Source: CANKHA01 sp035699705 (GTDB taxonomy: Bacteria; Pseudomonadota; Alphaproteobacteria; Rhizobiales; Xanthobacteraceae). Taken from it: a stretch of 64,000 nucleotides of DNA. How positions within the stretch are numbered: the stretch's first letter is position 1; each line of letters starts with the position of its first letter. The notes under the pieces were generated by a model. It did not search any database and was not told where the DNA came from. It worked only from the letters and a program-made list of their open reading frames with translations. The stretch is taken from contig DASSPI010000056.1 in assembly GCA_035699705.1 (NCBI GenBank), forward strand, positions 1 through 64,000, in the 5' to 3' direction. Both the position numbers and the translations under genes were made by a program. Below are positions 1-7,712 of this stretch, one piece after another.

Positions 1-290
1 AGAATTCGGATGGACGTAAATTTAGCCGAATGCACGAGAAGCTGTAAGCGGAAAGAAAACGCCGAACCTTCAGGGCTCAGGTCGTCGGGCTGGCTAATGC
101 GGCAGTTCCGAGTAGCCAGCGCCAGATGGGCGATCAACAGCAAGGCTCGCGGCGCGGCGTCGGTCCGGATCCGGCAGTGTTTACCGGCATTCCGCGCGCG
201 CTTTACTAAACTGCTAACCAAATTTGTCTAATCTGCTGGCGATGTCGCTATATTCGGCTAGCCTGAGCCTGCTTCATAGACATCACAGCG

Positions 291-324
291 AAAACCCCTC
301 GCCAGAAATGGCGGGGGGTTTTTT
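291..324. terminator. Probable bidirectional intrinsic terminator
   Basis: A 9-bp stem (295-303 with 310-318, one G-T pair) around a six-base loop is followed by six T on the plus strand and preceded by an A run that gives a T tract on the minus strand. It lies about 30 bp past the stop of the minus-strand enolase-superfamily gene. Positions 1-290 hold no gene I can support. Confidence 0.75.
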
Positions 325-354
325 CGCTGGGCCGTTGCCGCCATCGAAGGAGCT

Positions 355-1455
355 CTACGCTTGCTTCATGCGGCAGTCCGCCAGTGCATCGAAGTTCGGT
401 GTCAGACCGCAGCCGGGTTGCGGCGCCACGCGCACGATGTTGTTTTCAGGTTTCGGTGGATCGATGAAGATCCGCTCCCCGACCTCCTGCATGCCGAGGT
501 GGAACTCCACGCGCCAGCCGTTCATCAGGCCGGCCATCGTGTGGAGATTGTAGAGCGGCCAACCGCCGCCATTCGCGATCTGAATATTGAAGGCCTGCGC
601 CATGTGCGCGACCTTCTGAGTTTCCGTATAGCCGCCGTTGTAGCAGACGTTCGGCTGCAGAATGTCGACCGCCTGATGGTCGATGAGCTCGCGGAAGCGC
701 CAGCGGTGCCCCTCCATCTGCCCGGCGGAGATCGGAATGCGCGTATGCCGGCGGAGGTCGGCCATGGCCCGCACATCGTTGGCGTATACCGGCTCCTCGA
801 ACCAGGTAATGCTGCAATCCTCGATCGCCCGACAGAGCAGCTTTGCATCGACCGGGGAAAATTTGTAGTTGGCATCCAGCATCAGTTCGACGTCGGGGCC
901 GATGGCCTCCCGCACGGCCCGGACGCGTCTTGCGTCCTCGGCCCAGCCGTCCTGGTGGACGCCCACCACCATCTTCAGGCGCGTCACGCCGTCTCGAACC
1001 TGGATCAGAGCGGCTTCGACCAGTTGTTCGCGATCGTAAACCGGAAAGCCGAATGTCACGTAGGTCGGCGCCCAATCGCGCGCGCCGCCCAGAAGCTGCG
1101 CCACCGTCCGGCCCGAGGCTTTGCCTTTGATATCCCAGCAGGCGATGTCCAACGCCGAGAGCGCGAAGGATACGACTCCGGTAAAGGTCCGCATGTTCAG
1201 GGCCCACCACACTTTCTCGTGGATCGCCTCGGTGTCCCGCGGATCCATGCCCTTCACAGTATCGAGGAAGTCGTTTTCGAGCGCCGCCACCACCGACCAG
1301 GGCAGGAACTGGCCCCCGGTTAGTCCGTAACCGGTGATTCCCTCGTCCGTTCTGACCTCGCAGAACACGATCCGCCTGGTGATGACGTTCTTGCTAAAGA
1401 GCGGAAGCGGGACTTCGATGTGATGGGCCGTGGCCTTGATGTCGACGATCTTCAT
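355..1455 (-). CDS. Mandelate racemase/muconate lactonizing enzyme family protein (enolase superfamily)
   Basis: A 366-residue enolase-superfamily protein with an N-terminal capping domain and a C-terminal TIM barrel. Members abstract a proton alpha to a carboxylate (racemase, dehydratase or cycloisomerase). The ATG at 1455 is chosen because a G-rich ribosome site lies just upstream; in-frame codons further upstream lack one. Family metal ligands D194 and E220 are visible, but the third position reads Q246 (in AGQMEG) instead of Glu, and the KxK catalytic motif reads K161-M-V163. This matches neither classical mandelate racemase nor muconate cycloisomerase, so the substrate is unknown. It diverges from an MmgE/PrpD gene, which suggests a shared acid-catabolic role. 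Confidence 0.85.
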   Translation of the reverse strand: MKIVDIKATAHHIEVPLPLFSKNVITRRIVFCEVRTDEGITGYGLTGGQFLPWSVVAALENDFLDTVKGMDPRDTEAIHEKVWWALNMRTFTGVVSFALSALDIACWDIKGKASGRTVAQLLGGARDWAPTYVTFGFPVYDREQLVEAALIQVRDGVTRLKMVVGVHQDGWAEDARRVRAVREAIGPDVELMLDANYKFSPVDAKLLCRAIEDCSITWFEEPVYANDVRAMADLRRHTRIPISAGQMEGHRWRFRELIDHQAVDILQPNVCYNGGYTETQKVAHMAQAFNIQIANGGGWPLYNLHTMAGLMNGWRVEFHLGMQEVGERIFIDPPKPENNIVRVAPQPGCGLTPNFDALADCRMKQA

Positions 1456-1675
1456 TTTTTGCCCCCCTCGTGGTCTGAATTCGACCATGCAGTACTGCCG
1501 GATCGCGGATGAGCGAGTCGCCCGGCGCAAGGATGCTGTACCCGTCCGGCCTGACGGCTCGCTTTGCGATTGACCATCCATTGCGGGGGCAAAACAGGCT
1601 TGCCGATATGGCATACAAAGGGATACATCACTGGACGTTCGTATTCAATCCGCCCGCCGGTCGTTGAGGAGTCTA

Positions 1676-3106
1676 ATGGATCTACCCGACGACTACGTAT
1701 CCGAAGGCACAGCGGAGCTCGCAGCCTATATCTCAAATGCGCTCGCCGCTCCGACTCCCGATGATGTGGTCGAGAAGGCAAGCCACCATTTGCTCGATAC
1801 CGTCGCGGCGATGGTCTCCGGGTCGCGGCTGCGAGCGGGCCTGCTAGCGACCACCTATGTCCGCTCGATGGCGGGAACGCCGCTTTGCACCGTGGTGGGT
1901 GCGGATTTCCTGACGACTCCGATCGACGCGGCGCTCGCCAACGGCATGATGGCGCATGCCGATGAGACGGACGACTCCCACCTCGGGGGGCGCTTCCATC
2001 CGGGTTGCGGCATCGTGCCGGCAGCGCTCGCCGCCGCCGAGATCGCCGGTCAGAGCGGCAGAAATCTTCTCAAGGCGGTGGCGCTCGGATACGACATCGG
2101 CACGCGCTTTAATCTTTCGCTCGGCCCGCGCAAGCTCTACGCTGGCGGTCACAGCACGCACAGCGTCGGTCCGCTGTTCGGCGGCGCGGCGGCGGCAGGA
2201 GCTCTCATGGGTTTCGCGCCGGAGCAGATCCGCCATCAACTCTCTTATACGGCCCAACAGGCGTCCGGAATCCAGTGCTGGTCGCGCGACGATCAGCATG
2301 TCGAGAAGGCATTCGACTTCGGCGGCATGACGGCACGGAGCGCTCTGACGGCAGCGACGATGGTGGCCGCCGGATTCACCGGCGTCGCGGATTCCTTTTC
2401 GGGAGACAACAACTTCTTCACGGCCTTCTCGCAGGATCCCCGGCCGGAGGAGCTCTGGAAGGAATTGGGCACGCGTTTCGAAATCCGCGCCGCGACGATC
2501 AAGAAATGGTGCGTCGGCTCTCCGATCCAGGGTGCGATCGATGCCATCACGCTTTTCATGGAGCGCGACGGACTGACGGCCGACGCGGTCGAAAGTCTTA
2601 TCATCGAGCTTCCCGATGACCGCTGCCGCCTGGTCGACAACCGGACGATGCCGAACATCAATGTTCAGCACCTCGTGGCGCTCACGTTGGTCGACCGGTG
2701 CTTGAGCTTCGCGAGCTCCCACGATCACGGGCGCATGACCGATCCCAGAATCCTGACGCTGCGAGACAAGATCACGCTTATTCCCAATCAGGAGCTGACG
2801 ACGGCCTTGCCGCCGCGCCAGGTCATCATCAGCATCAGGACCACGGCGGGGACGGAGCTTCGCCACCGGACCCATGCCGTCAAGGGAACGCCGGACAACC
2901 CGATGGCGCGCCAGGAAGTCATCGACAAAGCGATCGATCTCGTCGGGCCGGTCCTCGGTCGGGAGAAGGGCCGCAAGCTCGTCGAAACGGTGATCGGCAT
3001 CGAACGTGTTGACGACCTGATCGCGACATTGCGGCCCCTGCTCAAAGCCGATAAACACACCGCCGCGTACAGAGCATCTGGCCGTAAGGGCGGAGCAATG
3101 GCGTGA
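1676..3106 (+). CDS. MmgE/PrpD family protein (first of three)
   Basis: A 476-residue protein of the MmgE/PrpD family, which includes 2-methylcitrate dehydratase, cis-aconitate decarboxylase and iminodisuccinate epimerase. The N-terminal helical part carries LLDTVAAMVSG and NGMMAHADETDDSH (about residues 95-108), the position where the family has a conserved HxxDxDD-like motif, and the C-terminal lid domain includes KGTPDNPM. The ATG at 1676 follows GAGGAG by five bases and is preferred to the in-frame TTG at 1664. The stop overlaps the start of the GntR regulator by 4 bp, so the two are translationally coupled. The substrate is probably a di- or tricarboxylate but cannot be read from the sequence. 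Confidence 0.85.
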   Translation: MDLPDDYVSEGTAELAAYISNALAAPTPDDVVEKASHHLLDTVAAMVSGSRLRAGLLATTYVRSMAGTPLCTVVGADFLTTPIDAALANGMMAHADETDDSHLGGRFHPGCGIVPAALAAAEIAGQSGRNLLKAVALGYDIGTRFNLSLGPRKLYAGGHSTHSVGPLFGGAAAAGALMGFAPEQIRHQLSYTAQQASGIQCWSRDDQHVEKAFDFGGMTARSALTAATMVAAGFTGVADSFSGDNNFFTAFSQDPRPEELWKELGTRFEIRAATIKKWCVGSPIQGAIDAITLFMERDGLTADAVESLIIELPDDRCRLVDNRTMPNINVQHLVALTLVDRCLSFASSHDHGRMTDPRILTLRDKITLIPNQELTTALPPRQVIISIRTTAGTELRHRTHAVKGTPDNPMARQEVIDKAIDLVGPVLGREKGRKLVETVIGIERVDDLIATLRPLLKADKHTAAYRASGRKGGAMA

Positions 3107-3783
3107 CCGCAACGAACGACACTGAGCGTGATGTGCAGGAGTCGGGGCTTTCGCGGTCTCAGCTCGTCTACAACACGCTCAAGGGCCTCATTCGCGAGGG
3201 AACGCTGAAGCCTGGCCAGCGCATCCGCGAAGCGGAAATCGCCGAGCGGCTGCGCGTCAGCCGCACGCCGGTCCGCGAGGCCATGCATCGCCTCATCACC
3301 GAGGGCCTGCTCGGGATCAACCCGATCCGCGGCTTTGCCGTCGCCGAGCTCGACAAGCAGCAGGTCCTGGAGCTCTATGCGCTGCGGGAGTTCCTCGAGG
3401 GGGCCGCGGCCCGTCTTGCCTCGCAGCACGCTTCGAAACTCGAGCTCGACGCGCTCCGCGATATCCTCGCCGAAAGCCGCCGGATTGCGGACGACGACGC
3501 CGAGCGCCATGCGGCGCTGAACAAGCATTTTCATGCTCGCATCGGCGAGGCGGCGCATAACCGATATCTACAGCGGGCGCTGCTGCTCCTGTTCGATTCG
3601 CTCGCCCTGGTTCCCGGCACGACCTTCCAGGTGAAGGGACGGGCCAAGCTGGTCTACAAGGAGCACCTCGCGATCGTCGAGGCCATGGAACGGCGAAACG
3701 CCGACGAGGCCGAGGAGATGGCGCGCGAGCATATCCGCCGCGCGGGCGAAGTCCGGCTTCGCCTCCTGTTTGGTATGTATTGA
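3103..3783 (+). CDS. GntR family transcriptional regulator, FadR/FCD subfamily
   Basis: A 226-residue regulator with an N-terminal winged helix-turn-helix (about residues 12-80; RVSRTPVREAMHRL is the recognition helix region) and a C-terminal FCD ligand-binding domain. Histidines in KHFHARIGEA, KEHLAIVEAM and AREHIRRAG fit the FCD metal site that usually binds carboxylic-acid effectors. The start is a GTG overlapping the TGA of the upstream MmgE/PrpD gene. The likely role is repression of the surrounding acid-catabolic genes with the substrate as inducer. A TAGTATACTGA site near 7628 resembles FadR-subfamily operators. Confidence 0.88.
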   Translation: MTATNDTERDVQESGLSRSQLVYNTLKGLIREGTLKPGQRIREAEIAERLRVSRTPVREAMHRLITEGLLGINPIRGFAVAELDKQQVLELYALREFLEGAAARLASQHASKLELDALRDILAESRRIADDDAERHAALNKHFHARIGEAAHNRYLQRALLLLFDSLALVPGTTFQVKGRAKLVYKEHLAIVEAMERRNADEAEEMAREHIRRAGEVRLRLLFGMY

Positions 3784-3862
3784 TCGGCAGGCAAGAGCGG
3801 CGAGCAACCGGAGCCGATGTGGTCTGCCGTGGCTGACGGCAACTCTCGGCCTTCTACGGAAA

Positions 3863-4972
3863 TTAGAGTGCTGCCAGCCCCTTTTCGAGCGCGGCAATCG
3901 CGGGCGGCATGGCAATTCCGGACGGCTCCGCGACCTTCTTGATGCTGTCGTAGACCTCGGGCGTCAACGGGATGCCCTTCTCCAGGCGCTCGCGCTGACG
4001 CCGTGCCTCAGGTTCTCCCGGATAGAGCACCTCGGTAAAGCCGGCCGCCGGTTTCAAGGCCTTGAGCCGCGCTATCGCCGTTTCCATTCGTTCGTTGAAT
4101 TCGGCAAGAGGCATGAAGGCCTCGACCTTCATGGCGAGGAAGAAGTGCCCGACGTCTTGAGGTTCATCGAAGTCGCGCGTCATGTCGCGGATCGTTCCCG
4201 CAAACCCGGAACCGGACAGTACTCCTCCTAGAATATCGATCAGCATCGCGAGTGCGGATCCCTTGACCCCTGCAAACGGCAGCATGACTCCCGCGAGCGC
4301 GGTCTGCGCATCGGTCGTCGGGCGTCCGAGCTCGTCAAGTGCCCATCCTTCGGGGATGGGCTTGCCGTGCCGGGCAGCGAGACGGATGTGCCCGCGCGCG
4401 GCGACGCTGGACGCCATGTCCATGACCCAAGGGGCATGCGATCCGGCCGGAATCGCGACCGCGATCGGGTTGGTGCCGAAGAGCGGCTCGCGGCTGCCGA
4501 AAGGCGCAAGCGATTTGGAGGCGGGCGTGAGACTGATCCCGATGCAGTCATGCGCCACGGCTTGCAGGGCGTAGTGAGCCGCTGCACCGAAATGATTGCT
4601 GCGGCGTGCCGTCGCCGCACCGATCCCGAAAGTCTCCGCCCTGTCGATGGCCTCCGACATGGCGCGGTTGGCAACCACGGGACCCATTCCATTGCCGCCG
4701 TCGAGGCTGACCGCCCACGGCATGCGCGAAGTCACGATGATCTGCGGACGCGGTTCGACCAAGCGCTTGGGAAAACGCTCGACATAGGACGGTATCCTGG
4801 CCACGCCATGCGTATCGATACCGCGCAGATCGGCGGCCACGAGACTTTCCGCCACGATCTCTGCATCAGGCTGCGGCAACCCTTCATGGACAAAAATAGA
4901 CGTCGCAAGCCGCGTCAGATCATCGGCGCGGTATTTCTGCAGGCTATCGTACATAGGATACTTGTCCGGCAT
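3863..4972 (-). CDS. Ldh2 family malate/lactate/ureidoglycolate-type dehydrogenase
   Basis: A 369-residue NAD(P)-dependent 2-hydroxyacid oxidoreductase of the Ldh2 family (AllD/MDH2/ComC relatives), a fold unrelated to classical LDH. Family landmarks are DLRGIDTHGVARIPSY near residue 50, a run around RRSNHFGAAAHYAL, and PFGSREPLFGTNPIAVAIPA. ATG 4972 is taken as start; ATG 4954 is a close alternative. The upstream in-frame TTG at 5026 would place a perfect 12-bp hairpin inside the coding region, so I reject it. It lies directly downstream of the TctC gene and probably forms an operon with it, oxidising a hydroxyacid handled by the locus. Confidence 0.85.
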   Translation of the reverse strand: MPDKYPMYDSLQKYRADDLTRLATSIFVHEGLPQPDAEIVAESLVAADLRGIDTHGVARIPSYVERFPKRLVEPRPQIIVTSRMPWAVSLDGGNGMGPVVANRAMSEAIDRAETFGIGAATARRSNHFGAAAHYALQAVAHDCIGISLTPASKSLAPFGSREPLFGTNPIAVAIPAGSHAPWVMDMASSVAARGHIRLAARHGKPIPEGWALDELGRPTTDAQTALAGVMLPFAGVKGSALAMLIDILGGVLSGSGFAGTIRDMTRDFDEPQDVGHFFLAMKVEAFMPLAEFNERMETAIARLKALKPAAGFTEVLYPGEPEARRQRERLEKGIPLTPEVYDSIKKVAEPSGIAMPPAIAALEKGLAAL

Positions 4973-4986
4973 GAAGGCTTGCGACG

Positions 4987-5014
4987 ATCGGGCGAGCGCG
5001 ACCGCTCGCCCGAT
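4987..5014 (-). promoter_or_regulatory. 12-bp perfect intercistronic hairpin between tctC-like and ldh2-like genes
   Basis: A perfect inverted repeat with 12-bp arms (4987-4998 and 5003-5014) and a four-base loop sits in the short gap after the TctC stop and before the Ldh2 start. There is no T tract. In operons led by a binding-protein gene such hairpins commonly protect the upstream message and lower downstream expression; that role is inferred here. Confidence 0.6.
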
Positions 5015-5022
5015 GTCTTCAA

Positions 5023-5994
5023 TCAACGGACGACTTTGACGCCCGCGCCCTTGAGAATGACGCGCAGCTGGTCCTGGTAGGACACCAGGAATTTCCCGAG
5101 CTCCGCAGGACCGATATACGCGTTCTCGAGCTGCGTCGACTTGAGGTACTCTTTATAGGCGGGGGACGCAGCAGCGCGCTTGAACAGATCGGCGTAGTAG
5201 GCCACTGCCGCCGGCGGCATGTCGGGCGGTCCGACAATGCCACGCGACTGCGGGACGTTGGGAATGGCGAACCCGGCCTCCTTGATCGTGGGGACGTCGG
5301 GAAATCCCTCGATCTTCTGGTCGGCGATCTGGGCCACAGGCCGCAGCTTGCCGCTACGGATCAGCTCGCCCGCTTCGCTCGGCTCGATCATCATCATGTC
5401 GACATGGCCGCCCAGCACAGCCGCGATGCGCTCGCCGCCCGACGGAAATGAAATAAACGACCACTCTGCCTTGGTGTGATTCATCAGCACGTGCCGCACC
5501 ACGGCGTCACGAGACAGCACCGAGCCGCCCGACTGCTTCAGCTTTCCGGGGTTTGCCTTGGCTGCATCGATGAAATCCTTCAGCGTCTTGTAAGGCGAGT
5601 CAGCCCGCACGACCACAAGGGCCGGCTCCAGCACCAAGCCGGCGATCGGAGTGAGCTTGTCGATGGTGATCGGAGCGGCTTCTTGCACAAGCCCGTCTGT
5701 GACCCACACACTCGAATAGACCGCAATAATGTGGTCGTCGCCGGCCTTCTCGCGCAGGTAAGACATGGCGGTCGTGCTGCCACCGCCGGTCCTGTTGCTG
5801 ACGTTAAAGTTCGCGGAAAGTAGGTTGTCCTTTTTCAACGCGACCAGAACAGCGCGAATGAATGCATCGTTGCCGCCCCCGGCGCCGGTATGAACGACGA
5901 TTTCCACGGGTTTGGTCGGTGTAAACGTCTGAGCGCTGGCAGCGCTCGCAGCGGCCGCAATGCCGAAGAGAGCTCCTAGTAAGGCACGTTTCAT
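5023..5994 (-). CDS. Tripartite tricarboxylate transporter substrate-binding protein (TctC/Bug family)
   Basis: A 323-residue periplasmic receptor of the Bug/TctC family. It has a clear Sec signal peptide (MKRALLG followed by an Ala-rich core, predicted cleavage after ASA near residue 21). Family signatures include KPVEIVVHTGAGGGNDAFIR, SDSPYKTLKDFI-like ADSPYKTLKDFIDAAKANPG and the FPDVPTIKEAG motif. Bug proteins bind carboxylated ligands and normally pair with TctA/TctB membrane proteins, which are absent from this window. It is transcribed with the downstream Ldh2 gene, which hints that its ligand is a hydroxy- or tricarboxylic acid. Confidence 0.9.
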   Translation of the reverse strand: MKRALLGALFGIAAAASAASAQTFTPTKPVEIVVHTGAGGGNDAFIRAVLVALKKDNLLSANFNVSNRTGGGSTTAMSYLREKAGDDHIIAVYSSVWVTDGLVQEAAPITIDKLTPIAGLVLEPALVVVRADSPYKTLKDFIDAAKANPGKLKQSGGSVLSRDAVVRHVLMNHTKAEWSFISFPSGGERIAAVLGGHVDMMMIEPSEAGELIRSGKLRPVAQIADQKIEGFPDVPTIKEAGFAIPNVPQSRGIVGPPDMPPAAVAYYADLFKRAAASPAYKEYLKSTQLENAYIGPAELGKFLVSYQDQLRVILKGAGVKVVR

Positions 5995-6115
5995 TGCTTC
6001 CTCCCTATTGTCGGTGTTGGACGACGTTCTTAGGCGCCCGTTAGCCGGATCTTCTCATGCAGAAACCCTACCTTGCGCGAGCGATGGCGCGGACATGGTA
6101 CTCCATGGCAGCGCG

Positions 6116-7495
6116 TCATGCGCACAGTTCGATGAGCGCATTTGCATCGGCAAGTTCGTCGAGCGCCCAGACGGTCGCCGCAATCTCCGATGCGCGCTTC
6201 TCGCCAACCGTCGGCGCAGCGTTGGCCTGGAACTTGGCCTCGATCGCTTCGTCGGACATGGGATTATCATGGGTACCCGTGGCGTGATCCACGTGGGCCT
6301 CGTGCCGAGCTCCGTCCCGGGTAACGACGGTAGCGTGGGCTTCGTCCGTCCGAAACGCATCCTCCGGCCGCACATGAACCCGCGTGCGAAGGGCCACGAC
6401 ATCGGGCGCCACCGCGCGGGCATCGGTGTACTGAGCAACCCCCGCGGCACCGTCCAGGAACGCAACGGCGGCGGAATGGTAGAGGCTGAATTTTGATTGC
6501 AGGCCCGTTTCGGGCGCGACGACGCCGGTGATGCGGATCGCCTGCGGATGCACCTGAAGCTCTATGCGCTCGACCTGATCCGGAGCAATGGCCCTTCTGC
6601 GCAGCTCGATCACGCCGTCGATCAGCGAGTGCAGCACGATTCCGCAGGCATAAGGCTTGTAGCCGTTGCCCGCCAATTCCCAGCGCTCTCCCAGACCATC
6701 GATCAGCGCCTCGGGGGCGCTGGTCGCGCTGTAGATGCGGGAAAATCCGCGCCTGCCCTCGATGATCTCTTCGGAACTGTCGAATCCTTCCCGGGCGAGC
6801 AGTCCCGCGAGCAAACCGTTCGCCGCCGCCTTCCCGGCATGAAAGGACTTGCACATGGTGCCGCGGTTCTGCTGCATGCCGGCCGCCTGGGTCGCCGCGA
6901 TGCCGATGGTGTGGTTCATCCGTCCGGGATCGAGGCCCAGGAAGCGGCCGACGGCGACGCCCGCCGCGATCGAGCCGAGAGTTCCGGTGAGATGCCAGCC
7001 GCCATCGTGATGCCGCGGCGACGCCTTGCCGACGCGGACGCCGGCCTCGAAGGCGACCACATAGGCGGTCATCAGGTCGATGCCGGAGCGCTTCTCGGCG
7101 ACGGCGGCCGACAGCAGGGCGGCGAGGCTCGGCGAGCTCGTGTGCAGAACCACGCCATCCATGTGCGTGTCGTCGAAATCGAGCACATGCCCCATCTGCC
7201 CGTTCGCCATCGCCGCTTCCAGAAGCCCAAGCTTCAGTCCGCGCCCGATGACGGAAACCCGCTCGAGACTTCCGGCGGCGCGAAGTCCGGCCAGCAGCGT
7301 TGTGATGGTCGCATGCCGGCTGCCGGCCAAGGCGCATCCGATCCAATCGAGAATTCCGCGCTTGCACTCATGGCGCACAGGGTGGGGTAGATCGTCGAAG
7401 CTGACACCTGCGGCAAATTCGCTGAACCGGCGGCTGACCTCGAGGCGAAGCGGAGCGACGCCATACTCGACCGGTGCTTTGCTCGAAGCACTCAT
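6116..7495 (-). CDS. MmgE/PrpD family protein (second of three)
   Basis: A 459-residue MmgE/PrpD protein. The helical domain contains HECKRGILDWIGCALAGS, then MGHVLDFDDTHMDGVV (about residues 99-114), which is the conserved family motif around the active site, and the lid domain ends with ATGTHDNPMSDEAIEAKF. It is clearly divergent from the two other paralogues. It lies 120 bp upstream of the TctC gene on the same strand, so the three minus-strand genes 7495-3863 may be one transcript. It faces the third paralogue across about 217 bp of shared upstream region. Confidence 0.85.
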   Translation of the reverse strand: MSASSKAPVEYGVAPLRLEVSRRFSEFAAGVSFDDLPHPVRHECKRGILDWIGCALAGSRHATITTLLAGLRAAGSLERVSVIGRGLKLGLLEAAMANGQMGHVLDFDDTHMDGVVLHTSSPSLAALLSAAVAEKRSGIDLMTAYVVAFEAGVRVGKASPRHHDGGWHLTGTLGSIAAGVAVGRFLGLDPGRMNHTIGIAATQAAGMQQNRGTMCKSFHAGKAAANGLLAGLLAREGFDSSEEIIEGRRGFSRIYSATSAPEALIDGLGERWELAGNGYKPYACGIVLHSLIDGVIELRRRAIAPDQVERIELQVHPQAIRITGVVAPETGLQSKFSLYHSAAVAFLDGAAGVAQYTDARAVAPDVVALRTRVHVRPEDAFRTDEAHATVVTRDGARHEAHVDHATGTHDNPMSDEAIEAKFQANAAPTVGEKRASEIAATVWALDELADANALIELCA

Positions 7496-7622
7496 AGCGA
7501 CAGCGTTTCCCCTCTATCTTGCGGCCAGATTGCCGACATATGCTGCGTCGGCTTCCGGAAGGCTTGAGGGTGCAGCCGCCTCGTTTGTTCTCGGCTGCGG
7601 ATTTACCCTCTATGATGCACCG

Positions 7623-7642
7623 TAGTATACTGAGATATTCAG
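7623..7642. promoter_or_regulatory. Candidate GntR/FadR-type operator in a divergent promoter region
   Basis: Between the divergent second and third MmgE/PrpD genes, TAGTATACTGA (7623-7633) is close to the T-N-GTATAC-N-A type site used by FadR-subfamily regulators and overlaps a second imperfect palindrome, CTGAGATATTCAG (7630-7642). A GntR/FCD regulator is encoded at 3103-3783. The link is inference. Confidence 0.35.
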
Positions 7643-7712
7643 AGTTAGCAATTAGTGCAGCGGAAACGCATCGTCGCGCATGCGTACCATTTCAAGAGGG
7701 GCGAGGCGCGTA

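Noticed and set aside
200..290. Possible RNA gene before the terminator at 291-324
   Set aside because: No tRNA arms, no conserved T-loop and no clear promoter; the terminator is explained by the convergent enolase-superfamily gene.
4973..5026. TTG 5026 start for the Ldh2 gene overlapping the TctC stop
   Set aside because: It would translate through the 12-bp hairpin and add residues unlike Ldh2 N-termini.
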